A stretch of 56,287 nt of DNA, taken from positions 1 to 56,287 of the forward strand of contig CAJMMX010000003.1 of assembly GCA_905214615.1 (NCBI GenBank), read 5' to 3'. Below the pieces are notes generated by a model. The model was given only the letters and a program-made list of their open reading frames with translations, did not search any database and was not told where the DNA came from. Shown piece by piece: positions 7,677 to 16,876 of the stretch. Origin of the DNA: an uncultured bacterium (lineage in GTDB: Bacteria; Actinomycetota; Coriobacteriia; Coriobacteriales; Coriobacteriaceae). Each line of letters starts with the position of its first letter. Positions within the stretch are counted from its first letter, which is position 1. Made by a program: the position numbers and the translations under genes.

Positions 7677-9143
7677 TTGGCCCTGTTCCATCTCCACGTT
7701 ACCCAGGTCAAACGGAGCGCGGGACAGTCTGTTGTCACGTCCGCCGCCTACCGAGCCGGGGAGAAATTGTATAGCGAATACTATGGCGAGGTCAGCGACT
7801 ACACCCACAAGGGCGGCGTGGTCTGCACAGACATTCTCCTGCCGCCCCAGGCCCCCAACCAGTACCAAGACCGCGCCACCCTCTGGAACGCCGTGGAGAA
7901 GGCCGAGCGCGGCAAGAAAGCCCAGCTTGCATATAGCTTTGACATTGCCTTGCAGAACGAGTTTTCATTGGAGGAAAACATCGCTCTTGCAAGGCAATTT
8001 GTTTCGGAGCAGCTTGTGGGCCGGGGCATGATTGCCGACTTTGCCATCCACCAGCCGGACAAGGAGGACGGCGGTATTCCTAACCCGCACTTTCATGTTC
8101 TCTGCCCCATCCGGCCCATTGAGCCAGACGGCAAATGGGGGTGCAAGCAGCGCCGCCGCTACCGTCTGGACGAGGACGGGAACCGCATTATGGGAGAGGA
8201 CGGCAAGCCCCTCTTTGACGCTGTTCCCACTACCGACTGGGGAAGCCCGGAAACACTGGAACATTGGCGGGAGGCGTGGGCCGCTATGGTGAACGCCAAG
8301 TTTGAGGAAAAGGGGCTGACCTGCCGCATCGACCACCGCTCCTATGAGCGTCAGGGCCTTGACCTGCTGCCCACCGTCCATGAGGGCGTGGCCGTCCGCC
8401 AGATGGAGGCCAAGGGCATCCCCACCGACAAGGGCGATCTGAACCGCTGGATAAAAAAGGCCAACAACATTCTGCGGGATATTCGGAAGAAAATCGCCGG
8501 CCTGACGGATTGGATTAAGGCCATAAAAGAAGAATTGAGCAAGCCCCAGGCCCCGACCCTTGCCGCCCTGCTGACCGACTACTATGAGGGCCGGAACGCC
8601 GGAGCATGGAGCCGCAACGCCAGGATTGGAAATCTTAAAGGTTTTGCCGAGGCCATCAATTTTCTGACCGAGAGGGGCATCGCTACGCTGGAAGATTTAG
8701 AGACCCATATCGCCGCCCAGAGTGAACGAACGGAGGCCATCAACACATCCATGAAAGCGAAGCGTGACCGTCTGAACGAATTGAAGGAACTGCTTCGCCT
8801 TGTTGACCTCTACCGAGACACCAAGCCCGTCTATGACGAGTTGCAGGGTATCAAGTGGAAGGGCAAGCGGGAAAAATTCGAGAGGGAGCATGAGAACGAG
8901 TTGAGGACGTTCCACATGGCCCGCCGGAAGCTGGACAAGCACCGTTCCCCTGCTGGTAAAATCCCCGTTCATGCGTGGGAACAGGAACAGGCGAGGCTTC
9001 ACCAGGAGTACACAGCCGAGTATGAGCAGTACAAGCCTATCCAAGACGATTTGCGGCGGCTTCAACAGGTGAAGCGGAACGCCGATGCTGCCATACACCA
9101 GCAGGAGCAGACCCAGCAGAAACGCCGGGAGGTGGAGCGGTGA
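7677..9143 (+). CDS. MobA/MobL family relaxase
   Basis: A 488-residue MOBQ-type relaxase that would nick oriT and lead strand transfer. The N-terminus has SAAYRAG (motif I, candidate catalytic tyrosine near residue 25) and NPHFHVLCPIRP (His138 and His140 of the metal site). The C-terminal 200 residues are coiled-coil with Lys/Glu/Gln-rich helices. The start is a TTG immediately after the DUF3847 stop, so translation is probably coupled. With no complete transfer pore in this element, it would rely on a helper conjugative element. The stop overlaps the next start (GTGA). Confidence 0.88.
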   Translation: MALFHLHVTQVKRSAGQSVVTSAAYRAGEKLYSEYYGEVSDYTHKGGVVCTDILLPPQAPNQYQDRATLWNAVEKAERGKKAQLAYSFDIALQNEFSLEENIALARQFVSEQLVGRGMIADFAIHQPDKEDGGIPNPHFHVLCPIRPIEPDGKWGCKQRRRYRLDEDGNRIMGEDGKPLFDAVPTTDWGSPETLEHWREAWAAMVNAKFEEKGLTCRIDHRSYERQGLDLLPTVHEGVAVRQMEAKGIPTDKGDLNRWIKKANNILRDIRKKIAGLTDWIKAIKEELSKPQAPTLAALLTDYYEGRNAGAWSRNARIGNLKGFAEAINFLTERGIATLEDLETHIAAQSERTEAINTSMKAKRDRLNELKELLRLVDLYRDTKPVYDELQGIKWKGKREKFEREHENELRTFHMARRKLDKHRSPAGKIPVHAWEQEQARLHQEYTAEYEQYKPIQDDLRRLQQVKRNADAAIHQQEQTQQKRREVER

Positions 9144-9340
9144 ACGGCATTCCCCGACTGACCTACCAGCAGTACCGAGCCGTCCGGCGGCTGGTGCATG
9201 ACTGCTGCAATTATGACGGCGGCAACTGTCTTGCTCTTGATGACGGCTGGGAGCCTTGTGTCTGCGTCCAGAGTATCACCTATTCCCTGGTCTGTAAATG
9301 GTTCCGCGCCGCCGTCCTGCCAACAGACAAGGGGCCTTCG
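9140..9340 (+). pseudogene. Cysteine-rich VLP protein, 3' truncated at a junction
   Basis: Starts with GTG overlapping the relaxase stop. The first 65 or so residues match the 'cysteine-rich VLP' family (LTYQQYRAVRRL, CCNYDGGNC, CVCVQSI, WFRAAVLP) that usually follows MobA/MobL. Homology stops near 9333. The frame then runs on to 9403 in antisense sequence of the chromosomal asnB gene. The usual second cysteine cluster is missing. Confidence 0.7.
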
Positions 9341-11193
9341 GTGCCCTTGTTCTCGTCGATAAAGAAGCGCTTGTACCAAATGAGGAACGTCAGCGTGGTA
9401 TAGATCTTGCGCTGGTTGAGCGCGCGGCCCTCAAAGTGATCGTCGAGCAGCTTCATGAGCGCATCGGTGTCAAAGAAATCGGCAGACCACGGTGCGGTGA
9501 AGTACTCCTTGACGTAGTCGTAGTATTTCTGCTCGCGCAGCCAGAACTTAACTGGCACCGGGAAGCCAACCTTCTTGCGTGTTGCCCACTCATCGGGCAG
9601 CGTGCGATTGGCGGCGTGGCGCAGGACAAGCTTGCAGCCCTCTTCGTTGACACGGTAGTTGGCGGGAATATGCTCGGCGAACTCCATGACCTTTTTGTCC
9701 AGGAACGGAACGCGGAGCTCCAGGGAGTGCGCCATGCACATCTTGTCTGCCTTGAGCAGGATGTCGCCCGGAAGCCACATGTTCATATCCAGATATTGCT
9801 TCTTAGAGAGCTCGCAGCAGTCGGGGACCTGCTTGTAGTACTCTGCGCACATTTCGGAGGCGTTCTTGCCGGTGTCGTAAGCTGGCTTGAGAACCTCGTC
9901 AACCTCGGACGGGTCGAACACCTTTGCCTGGCCCACGTACCAGCGCTCGGGGACCTCGGCGCACTTGGTCAGGAAGTTGTGACCCTTAAAGTAGGGGAGA
10001 TGCTGAACGAGCGAGCCCAGGGCACGGCGCACGCCGAGCGGCACGCGCTTCTTGAAGGATCGCATCTCGGGGGTGTCCTCGTACCACTCGTAGCCGGCAA
10101 ACAGCTCGTCGGCGCCCTCGCCCGAAAGGACGACGGTAACTTCCTCGGCGGCCATCTGTGCCAGATAGTACAGCGGCACGCTGGAGAGGTTCGATTGCGG
10201 CTCGTCCATGTGGTACTGGATATCGGGTAGCGCGTCGAAGAACTCGTCGGCGGTGATCATCTTGCGCACGTTCTTAATGCCAAGCTTGTCGGAAAGCTCG
10301 GCGGCGTAGTTGGTCTCGTTGAAGTTCTTGTAGTCAAAGCCGACGGAATACGTGGTGTCGGGCATGAGGCAGGCGGCAATGTAGCTGGAGTCGACGCCGC
10401 CGGAGAGGAACGAGCCAACTTTAACATCGGCGATGCGGTGCGCGGCAACGCTCTCGTGCACGACCTTGTCGCACTCGTCCACGTACTCCTCGAAGCTCTT
10501 GGAGTTGTCATCGGTAAAGTCGCAGCTCCAGTAGCGCTTGATATCCATAGTGTTGGTCGTAAGGTCGTACGTAAAGCAATGCGCGGGGGCAAGCTTGAAC
10601 ACGCCCTTAAAGAACGTCTCCTCCGTGGCAGGGAACTGCAGCGTGAGGTAGGGACGCAGCGCGTCGCGGTTGACGGCCTTCTCAAACTTGGGGTGGTCCA
10701 GGAAGCTCTTGATCTCGGAGCCAAACAGCAGCGAGCCGTCGGAGGCCCGGTAGTAATAGAACGGCTTGATGCCAAAGATGTCACGGGCGCCGAAGAGCTT
10801 GTTCCTGTTCTGGTCGTGAATCACGAACGCATACATGCCGCGCAGGCGGTTGACCAGGTCCTCGCCCCACTCCTCGTAGCCGTGCACCAGGACCTCGGTG
10901 TCGGCGTTGCAGTGGAAGACGTAGCCGGCAGCCTCGAGCTCGGCGCGAAGCTCCTGGAAGTTGTAGATCTCGCCGTTGAAGACGATGGTGACCTTGCCGT
11001 CATCGCTCGACATGGGCTGAGCGCCAGCCTCGGAAAGGTCGAGAATCGAAAGACGGCGGAAGCCGAGGGCGACGTCATCGACGATGTGCTGGCCACCCAT
11101 ATCCGGCCCGCGATGGATGATGCGATTCATCATGGCCGTGAGAACCAGCTCACTCTGTTCATCTGTACCGGTAAAACCGACAAAACCGCACAT
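9280..11193 (-). CDS. asnB: Asparagine synthetase B (glutamine-hydrolysing), C-terminus altered
   Basis: Makes asparagine from aspartate with glutamine as nitrogen donor and ATP. It begins MCGFVGF, where Cys2 is the class II amidotransferase nucleophile, and has the PP-loop SGGVDSS near residue 262. The start ATG 11193 has AAAGGA 7 bases upstream; an in-frame extension to 11256 has no support. Native sequence appears to end around FIDENKGTE (about 9345); the last 17-20 residues before the TAG at 9280 are read from mobile-element DNA. The enzyme may still work because the change lies past the synthetase domain. Confidence 0.88.
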   Translation of the reverse strand: MCGFVGFTGTDEQSELVLTAMMNRIIHRGPDMGGQHIVDDVALGFRRLSILDLSEAGAQPMSSDDGKVTIVFNGEIYNFQELRAELEAAGYVFHCNADTEVLVHGYEEWGEDLVNRLRGMYAFVIHDQNRNKLFGARDIFGIKPFYYYRASDGSLLFGSEIKSFLDHPKFEKAVNRDALRPYLTLQFPATEETFFKGVFKLAPAHCFTYDLTTNTMDIKRYWSCDFTDDNSKSFEEYVDECDKVVHESVAAHRIADVKVGSFLSGGVDSSYIAACLMPDTTYSVGFDYKNFNETNYAAELSDKLGIKNVRKMITADEFFDALPDIQYHMDEPQSNLSSVPLYYLAQMAAEEVTVVLSGEGADELFAGYEWYEDTPEMRSFKKRVPLGVRRALGSLVQHLPYFKGHNFLTKCAEVPERWYVGQAKVFDPSEVDEVLKPAYDTGKNASEMCAEYYKQVPDCCELSKKQYLDMNMWLPGDILLKADKMCMAHSLELRVPFLDKKVMEFAEHIPANYRVNEEGCKLVLRHAANRTLPDEWATRKKVGFPVPVKFWLREQKYYDYVKEYFTAPWSADFFDTDALMKLLDDHFEGRALNQRKIYTTLTFLIWYKRFFIDENKGTEGPLSVGRTAARNHLQTRE

Positions 11194-11398
11194 GCAAGAT
11201 CCTTTCTGCTGACGGCTTAGGTGCGCTGCCGCAAGGTTTGCAGCAGTCGATATCAATCAATCCTTACTATCATGCCAATCTTTTGCTTCGTGATGGGGCA
11301 TAAGCGCCGAGGGGACCGAAAAACCACGGCCCGCACGTTGGGTGAAGCGGCGGGCCGCGGCTACGACGATTGCTGTGTGTGAGAGCGCGAGAGGGGCT

Positions 11399-11640
11399 AG
11401 CGCTTGCCGCGCTTGGCAAGGCGGTGCTCTACCTTGGTGACGACGTGGATGAGCGGAATCGTCACAACCAGATAGTAGGGTGCGGCGCAAATGTAGGGTG
11501 TGATGTTGCCCGTGGTGGTCGTGAGGTTTTGGAGAACAGCATGAGTTCCATGACGCCGACGCTCGAAAGCAGCGACGTGTCCTTGTAGAGCATGACAGAC
11601 TCACTGGTCATTCCCGCATCACGCGCATTTGTAGGGCGGG
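11399..11640 (-). pseudogene. Amino-acid ABC transporter permease, frameshifted C-terminal remnant
   Basis: Reading the minus strand from about 11640 gives RDAGMTSESVMLYKDTSLLS and VGVMELMLFSK, then a one-base frame change near 11525-11535, then NITPYICAAPYYLVVTIPL and a basic tail ending in TAG at 11399. This is the C-terminal pattern of HisM/ArtQ-type permeases (MLKDTSL near the membrane, basic end). The remainder of the gene is missing. The rest of 11194-11812 shows no other gene. Confidence 0.6.
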
Positions 11641-11811
11641 GGTTTTGTTATTTCGAATTAACCGTGTGCTGGTCCTTGCAAGTTTTTAGGGTGCTGAGAC
11701 ACTCGCAAGGTCAGGTGGCATATTAGGATGGTTGATAATACAGGGGCGCGACCGGATTCATCTGGGACGGTTTTTGCTTTTAAGGTTAGGTTTAGCGAGA
11801 AAGGTCGTTAT

Positions 11812-13329
11812 ATGTCGGGTACGACGAAGGAGAAGCTGGCTTTGATGCGCTATGTGGAGCTGCTCGAGGCCGAGGCCCTTGTTGTTTCCAAGCCGGATAC
11901 TCTATGCGACCAGCACATCGAGTTTGCGACCGACGACTCGCGCCAGGTGCGTCCGGGTACATTGTTTGTCTGCAAGGGCCGTGCGTTCAAGCCCGAGTAT
12001 CTGGTCTCGGCGATTGCCGAAGGCGCCGTGGCGTACGTGTCCGAGGTCGATTACGACGTCGATATTCCCGCTGTGATCGTCAACGATATCCGCCGTACGC
12101 TCGCTGTGGTGGCGGACGCCTATTACGGTCATCCCTCGGGCAAGGTGAAGGTCTGCGCTTTTACGGGCACCAAGGGCAAGTCGACCTGCAGCTTTTATCT
12201 GCGTGGCATTCTTGCCAACGAGGCTAAGCTCACGGGCCGTCATCGACCAGCCCTCAACACGGGTATCGAGTTCGATGACGGTATCGAGGTCGGTCCTTCT
12301 AAGCTAACGACCCCCGAGTCCTTCCTTTTGCAGTCGCGTATCGCACATGCCGCCGAGGCGGGCGCTCCGTGGCTGGTCATGGAGGCGTCGAGCCAGGGCC
12401 TCAAATACGAGCGCACGGGCAAGATTGACTTTGAAGTGGGCGCCTTTACCAATATCGGTGAGGACCATATCTCGCCGATCGAGCACCCCACGCTCGAGGA
12501 TTACTTTGCCAGCAAGCTCAAGATTTTTTCGCAGAGCCGCTTTGCCGTGGTCAACCTCGATATGGACCACGTCGACCGCGTGCTCGAGGCGGCGTCCCGC
12601 TGCGAGCGCACGGTGACGTTCTCGCTGACCGATGGACGCGCCGACGTGCGTGCGTTGGCCATTCGCAACGGCGATTGCGGCGTGATCGCCACGGTCCGCA
12701 CGCCGCGCTTTACGCGTGACATCGTGATCCCCACGCCCGTCAAGTTCAACGTGTCCAATGCGCTTGCCGCCATTGCCTGTGCCGAGGCCCTCGGCATTTC
12801 CGAAGAGGGCATCGTCCATGGCTTTGAGGGCGTCTTTGTTCCCGGTCGCATGGAGCTCTATCCGTCTGTATCGGGCAAGATTTTGGGCGTCGTTGACTAT
12901 GCGCACAACGGCATGAGCCTCGAGACGCTTTTGCGCGACCTGCGCGAGAACTATCCCGAGCGCGAGCTGGCGGTTGTCTTTGGTGCAACGGGAGGCAAGG
13001 GTGTCGATCGCCGTACTACGATGGGTATCGCTGCCGGCAAGTACGCCGATCGCATCGTGATTACCGAGGATGACCCGGGCCCCGAGGACGTCGAGGACAT
13101 CTGCGCCGAGATCGCGCGCAATGTCCAGGCGCAGGGAAACGATAGCTGGCAGATCGTGTGCGACCGCGCCGCCGCTATCGAGACGGCCGTGCGCGAGACC
13201 GACCGCCCCGCTGTGGTTATCGTGACCGGCAAGGGCGAGGAGGAGTGCATGCTGCGCAAGAACGGACCCGAGCCCTGCGAGCGTGATGGCTCGGTTCTCA
13301 AGCGCATCCTTGCGGCGTACGACGCCTAA
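11812..13329 (+). CDS. murE: UDP-MurNAc-tripeptide synthetase (MurE family)
   Basis: A Mur ligase adding the third stem-peptide residue to UDP-MurNAc-Ala-Glu in the cytoplasm. The 505-residue protein has the ATP loop TGTKGKS (about 118-124), the SSQG segment and the C-terminal VDYAHN region. At the amino-acid specificity site, where diaminopimelate enzymes have DNPR, it has DDPGPED (about 420), so the substrate is more likely lysine, ornithine or another residue than meso-DAP; this is inference. ATG 11812 (MSGTTKEK) with AAAGG before it is chosen over an upstream ATG at 11728. Confidence 0.85.
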   Translation: MSGTTKEKLALMRYVELLEAEALVVSKPDTLCDQHIEFATDDSRQVRPGTLFVCKGRAFKPEYLVSAIAEGAVAYVSEVDYDVDIPAVIVNDIRRTLAVVADAYYGHPSGKVKVCAFTGTKGKSTCSFYLRGILANEAKLTGRHRPALNTGIEFDDGIEVGPSKLTTPESFLLQSRIAHAAEAGAPWLVMEASSQGLKYERTGKIDFEVGAFTNIGEDHISPIEHPTLEDYFASKLKIFSQSRFAVVNLDMDHVDRVLEAASRCERTVTFSLTDGRADVRALAIRNGDCGVIATVRTPRFTRDIVIPTPVKFNVSNALAAIACAEALGISEEGIVHGFEGVFVPGRMELYPSVSGKILGVVDYAHNGMSLETLLRDLRENYPERELAVVFGATGGKGVDRRTTMGIAAGKYADRIVITEDDPGPEDVEDICAEIARNVQAQGNDSWQIVCDRAAAIETAVRETDRPAVVIVTGKGEEECMLRKNGPEPCERDGSVLKRILAAYDA

Positions 13330-13459
13330 GCGCCGCTGCCTTTGGGATGGCGTTTGCGAATCATCGACGCCCGATGATGCGGTGCCTCTCAAGCGTGTTC
13401 ACCTTAGGGAAAACGCGGTACCAAGATTAAGTCTTTTCTACGTAATAAATGGAGTGACC

Positions 13460-14371
13460 ATGTCCCACAACATCCTGCCGACCGTTGCCGAGCTTTCGGG
13501 CGAGATGCGCGAGCGCCTTGCCAAGGTCAAGTATGTCTTTACCGATCTGGACGCCACGATGCTCGCGCCCGGCTCGTGCGTGCTGCGCGACAACGACGGC
13601 AATCCCTCGACCAAGCTCGTCGAGGCCGTCGTGGCGCTTGCCCGCGCTGGCATCCAGGTAATTCCCACCTCGGGTCGCAACCGCACCATGATCCACGAAG
13701 ATGCCCGCGTGCTCGGCCTCAACTCCTACATTGGCGAGATGGGTGGTCTGGTCATGTACGACCTCAAGGCCAACGACTGGGAGTATCTGACCGGCGACAT
13801 GCCTTACGACCCCGCCTGCGGCCTTACGCCGCACCAGGTGATTGAGCAGACCGGCGTGTGCGAGAAGATTCTCGCTCGCTGGCCGCACAAGATCGAGTAC
13901 CACAACGACATGTCGACTGGCTATAAGTACCGCGAGGTCACCGTCGGCATGCGCGGCGATATTCCCGATGACGAGGCGCAGGCCATCCTCGACGAGGCCG
14001 GCTGCGGTCTGGTCTGGGCCTGCAACGGCCACTTGACTCATCTGTCCAAGCCGACGACCCTCGAGCTCGATCGCGTCGAGGACGGTCGTGCCTTTAACAT
14101 CAATCCGTCGGGTCTCGACAAGGGCGTGGCGGTCGCGCGTTTCTGCGAGCATCTGGGCATCGAGCGCGACGAGACGCTGGCACTCGGCGATTCCGAGTCT
14201 GATTTCTACATGGCCGACCACGTGGGCACGTTCTGCCTGGTCGAGAACGGTCTGACCAGCGCCGGCGCGTCCGAGTTTCTTGCGTCCTGCGATAACGCCT
14301 TTGTCACGCGCGGCAGGATCGTTGACGGCTGGGCGGCGACGGCGGAGCTGCTCGTCGCGGCCCGTTCATAG
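13460..14371 (+). CDS. HAD-superfamily phosphatase, Cof-like
   Basis: A 303-residue HAD hydrolase. Motif I is FTDLDAT near residues 27-33 (nucleophile and general acid Asp), with TSGR as motif II and GDSESDF as motif IV. The large mid-protein cap suggests the type IIB Cof family, which dephosphorylates sugar phosphates or flavin/pyridoxal compounds; the substrate cannot be told from sequence. GGAG lies 5 bases before ATG 13460. It sits between murE and murI, which may hint at a cell-wall or nucleotide-sugar role. Confidence 0.8.
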   Translation: MSHNILPTVAELSGEMRERLAKVKYVFTDLDATMLAPGSCVLRDNDGNPSTKLVEAVVALARAGIQVIPTSGRNRTMIHEDARVLGLNSYIGEMGGLVMYDLKANDWEYLTGDMPYDPACGLTPHQVIEQTGVCEKILARWPHKIEYHNDMSTGYKYREVTVGMRGDIPDDEAQAILDEAGCGLVWACNGHLTHLSKPTTLELDRVEDGRAFNINPSGLDKGVAVARFCEHLGIERDETLALGDSESDFYMADHVGTFCLVENGLTSAGASEFLASCDNAFVTRGRIVDGWAATAELLVAARS

Positions 14372-14424
14372 CGCAGTGCCGTTACGCTTGGCCATATCTT
14401 TTCGAGAGAGAATCTGGTGAGGTA

Positions 14425-15309
14425 ATGTCCGATATCGAGAATCTGGCCGGTGATACGCGCCCCATCGGCGTGTTCGACTCGGGTCTGGGCGGCTTGACGG
14501 TTGCGCGCGCGATTGCGACGGCGCTTCCGCACGAGTCCGTCTACTACTTTGGCGATACCAAGCGCTGCCCTTACGGCACCCGCACCGAGGACGAGGTGCG
14601 CTCGTTTGCGCTACAGGCGGGGCGCTGGCTTTCGAGACACGACGTCAAGATCATGGTCATCGCCTGCAATACGGCGACGGCAGCGGCGCTTCGCCTGGCT
14701 CAGCAGGTGCTCGATGTCCCCGTGATTGGCGTAATCGCGCCGGGCGCGCGTGCCGCCATCAACAGCACCCGCACGTGCCGTGTGGGCGTGCTCGCCACCA
14801 ACCTCACCATCCGCTCGGGCGCCTACACGCGCGCCATCCAGGACTTGGATGCCGGCGTGGACGTGTATGGCTGCCCTGCCTCGAGCTTTGTCGAGGTTGT
14901 CGAGCACGAGCTCGCCTCGGGCGCGCATCTGCAGGAGCAATGGCTCGAGAACGAGGATATTTTTGATACGCCAGCCGTTCGCGCGCTGGTCAACGCCACA
15001 GTCGAGCCACTGCACGATCGTGGCATCGATACCGTGGTGCTCGGCTGTACGCACTTTCCGTTGCTGGTGGGCCCCATCCGTCATGCGTTGGGGCCCGGGG
15101 TGCGCGTGGTGAGCTCCGCCGAGGAGACCACCCGCGAGCTGACCGATATCCTCACGCGCCGTGAGCAGCTGGCGGGCAACACCGCCGAGCCGCAGCATCG
15201 CTTTGCCACCACGTCCGACAACATTGCCGAGTTTGCGGTGGCGGGCAGCTTTATCTTTGGCCAGCCGCTCAAAAGCATCGAGCATGTCGATATCGACGAA
15301 CTCGGTTAG
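14425..15309 (+). CDS. murI: Glutamate racemase
   Basis: Converts L- to D-glutamate for peptidoglycan. It starts near IGVFDSGLGGLTVARAI and carries both catalytic cysteines in family contexts, ACNTA (Cys81) and GCTHFPLL (Cys208). The 294-residue length fits the family, and GGTGAGG precedes ATG 14425. It is grouped with murE and precedes rph, a common arrangement in Gram-positive genomes. Confidence 0.93.
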   Translation: MSDIENLAGDTRPIGVFDSGLGGLTVARAIATALPHESVYYFGDTKRCPYGTRTEDEVRSFALQAGRWLSRHDVKIMVIACNTATAAALRLAQQVLDVPVIGVIAPGARAAINSTRTCRVGVLATNLTIRSGAYTRAIQDLDAGVDVYGCPASSFVEVVEHELASGAHLQEQWLENEDIFDTPAVRALVNATVEPLHDRGIDTVVLGCTHFPLLVGPIRHALGPGVRVVSSAEETTRELTDILTRREQLAGNTAEPQHRFATTSDNIAEFAVAGSFIFGQPLKSIEHVDIDELG

Positions 15310-15362
15310 GCACACAATGTCGCCGGAGTCTTCGCCACATCTTTTGCCGAAAGGATAGTTCC

Positions 15363-16088
15363 ATGGAATATATGCAGGTCAACCGCGCCAACGGCCGCGC
15401 CGCAAACGAGCTGCGTCCCGTTAAGCTCACCCGCGGCGTCATGAAGCACGCCCACGGCTCGTGCCTGGCAGAGTTTGGCGACACGCGCGTGCTGTGCGCC
15501 GCCACCATCGAGGATGGCGTGCCGGGCTGGCGCAAGGGTGCCAAGGCCGGTTGGGTAACCGCAGAGTATGCCATGCTGCCGGCATCGACCGGTAAGCGTT
15601 GCAAGCGCGAGTACGCCAAGCGTAAGGGCCGCTCCATGGAGATCGAACGCCTCATCGGCCGCAGCCTGCGCACCGTCGTCAACATGAAGGCGCTCGGCGA
15701 GTACACCGTCACCGTCGACTGCGATGTGATCCAGGCGGATGGCGGCACGCGTACGGCGAGCATTACCGGTGCCTGGGTGGCGCTGCACGACGCCCTTGCT
15801 ATGTGGGTCGAGGCCGGCAAGATCGAGCGCATTCCGCTTACCGGTCAGGTTGCCGCTATTTCCATGGGCGTCGTCGACGGCAACACCCTGCTCGACTTGG
15901 ATTATTCCGAGGACAGCCACGCCGAGGTCGACATGAATCTTGTCGCTACCGACACCGGCGAGATGATTGAGCTCCAGGGCACCGGCGAGCAAGCGCCCTT
16001 CGACCGCAAGCGTCTCAACGCCCTGCTCGACTTGGGCGACAAGGGCATCGCCGAGCTCATCGAGCTTCAGCGCCAGGCCCTCGCCTAA
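15363..16088 (+). CDS. rph: Ribonuclease PH
   Basis: A phosphorolytic 3'-5' exoribonuclease that trims tRNA 3' ends. The 241-residue protein has the expected blocks: RPVKLTRGVMKHAHGS at the N-terminus, GWVTAEYAMLP, the arginine-rich RGRSMEIERLIGRSLR-type segment and DCDVIQADGGTRTASITGA. It is followed within four genes by rdgB and dtd, matching the usual rph-rdgB pairing. Its TAA stop is part of a dispersed hairpin repeat that probably terminates the transcript. Confidence 0.93.
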   Translation: MEYMQVNRANGRAANELRPVKLTRGVMKHAHGSCLAEFGDTRVLCAATIEDGVPGWRKGAKAGWVTAEYAMLPASTGKRCKREYAKRKGRSMEIERLIGRSLRTVVNMKALGEYTVTVDCDVIQADGGTRTASITGAWVALHDALAMWVEAGKIERIPLTGQVAAISMGVVDGNTLLDLDYSEDSHAEVDMNLVATDTGEMIELQGTGEQAPFDRKRLNALLDLGDKGIAELIELQRQALA

Positions 16089-16130
16089 CCTGCCAAAAAG
16101 GGACAGGTTTATTTTGGCAGGTTTTATCTG
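16087..16130 (+). repeat. CCTGCCA hairpin repeat acting as terminator
   Basis: Starting on the rph stop codon, AACCTGCCAAAA pairs with TTTTGGCAGGTTTT around a GGGACAGG centre. The same 44 bases recur in inverted orientation at 51509-51555, where they again abut a stop codon. Arms plus T-run make a good Rho-independent terminator. Confidence 0.8.
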
Positions 16131-16231
16131 GGAAAACGTCGAAGTATAAGACTGCCGTTGATTGAGAGGGGAGAGGCGGAGGCCCTCGTCGCCCTCGGCG
16201 CGGCATTGCTATAGAGACAAGGAGACCACTC

Positions 16232-16873
16232 ATGGCACTTGAGAAGATCGACATCGACACCCTCGACCCGGCAGCGACCATCGTCGTGGCAACGGGCAAT
16301 GCCCATAAGCTCACCGAGATCGAGGCCATTCTGGGCAAGGTCATGCCTGAGGTGCGCTTTGTGGCGTTGGGTCAGCTGGGTGATTTTGAGGACCCCGAGG
16401 AAAACGGTACGACGTTTTTGGAGAACGCCATCATCAAGGCGCAAGCCGCGGTAGAGGAGACGGGGCTTATGGCCATCGCCGACGATTCGGGCCTGGTCGT
16501 TGATGCCCTGGACGGTGAGCCGGGCGTGTACAGCGCACGCTATGCGGGCGTGCACGGCGACGATGCCGCCAACAACGCCAAGCTCCTCGTGAATCTGGAG
16601 GGCGTGGCCGACGAGGACCGCACCGCGCGTTTTATGAGCGTCGTCGCGCTTATCGACACGGACGGCCTGGTCACCTATGGCGAGGGCACCTGTGAAGGCG
16701 TTATCGCGCATGAGGGCCGCGGTGACCATGGCTTTGGCTATGACCCGCTGTTCCTGCCGCTCGACACGCCGGGCAAGACCATGGCCGAGCTCACGGCGGA
16801 CGAGAAGAACGCCATTAGTCATCGCTTCCATGCGCTCGAGCACCTGTCTGCCAAGCTGACGGGCGAGGAGTAG
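16232..16873 (+). CDS. rdgB: XTP/dITP diphosphatase (Ham1/RdgB)
   Basis: Hydrolyses non-canonical purine triphosphates to keep them out of DNA and RNA. The 213-residue protein has VVATGNAHKLTEIEAI at the N-terminus, the active-site block DDSGLVVDAL, then PGVYSARYAG and GFGYDPLF. AAGGAG lies 8-9 bases before ATG 16232. The dtd gene starts 3 bases after its stop, indicating one transcript. Confidence 0.93.
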   Translation: MALEKIDIDTLDPAATIVVATGNAHKLTEIEAILGKVMPEVRFVALGQLGDFEDPEENGTTFLENAIIKAQAAVEETGLMAIADDSGLVVDALDGEPGVYSARYAGVHGDDAANNAKLLVNLEGVADEDRTARFMSVVALIDTDGLVTYGEGTCEGVIAHEGRGDHGFGYDPLFLPLDTPGKTMAELTADEKNAISHRFHALEHLSAKLTGEE

Positions 16874-16876
16874 GCC

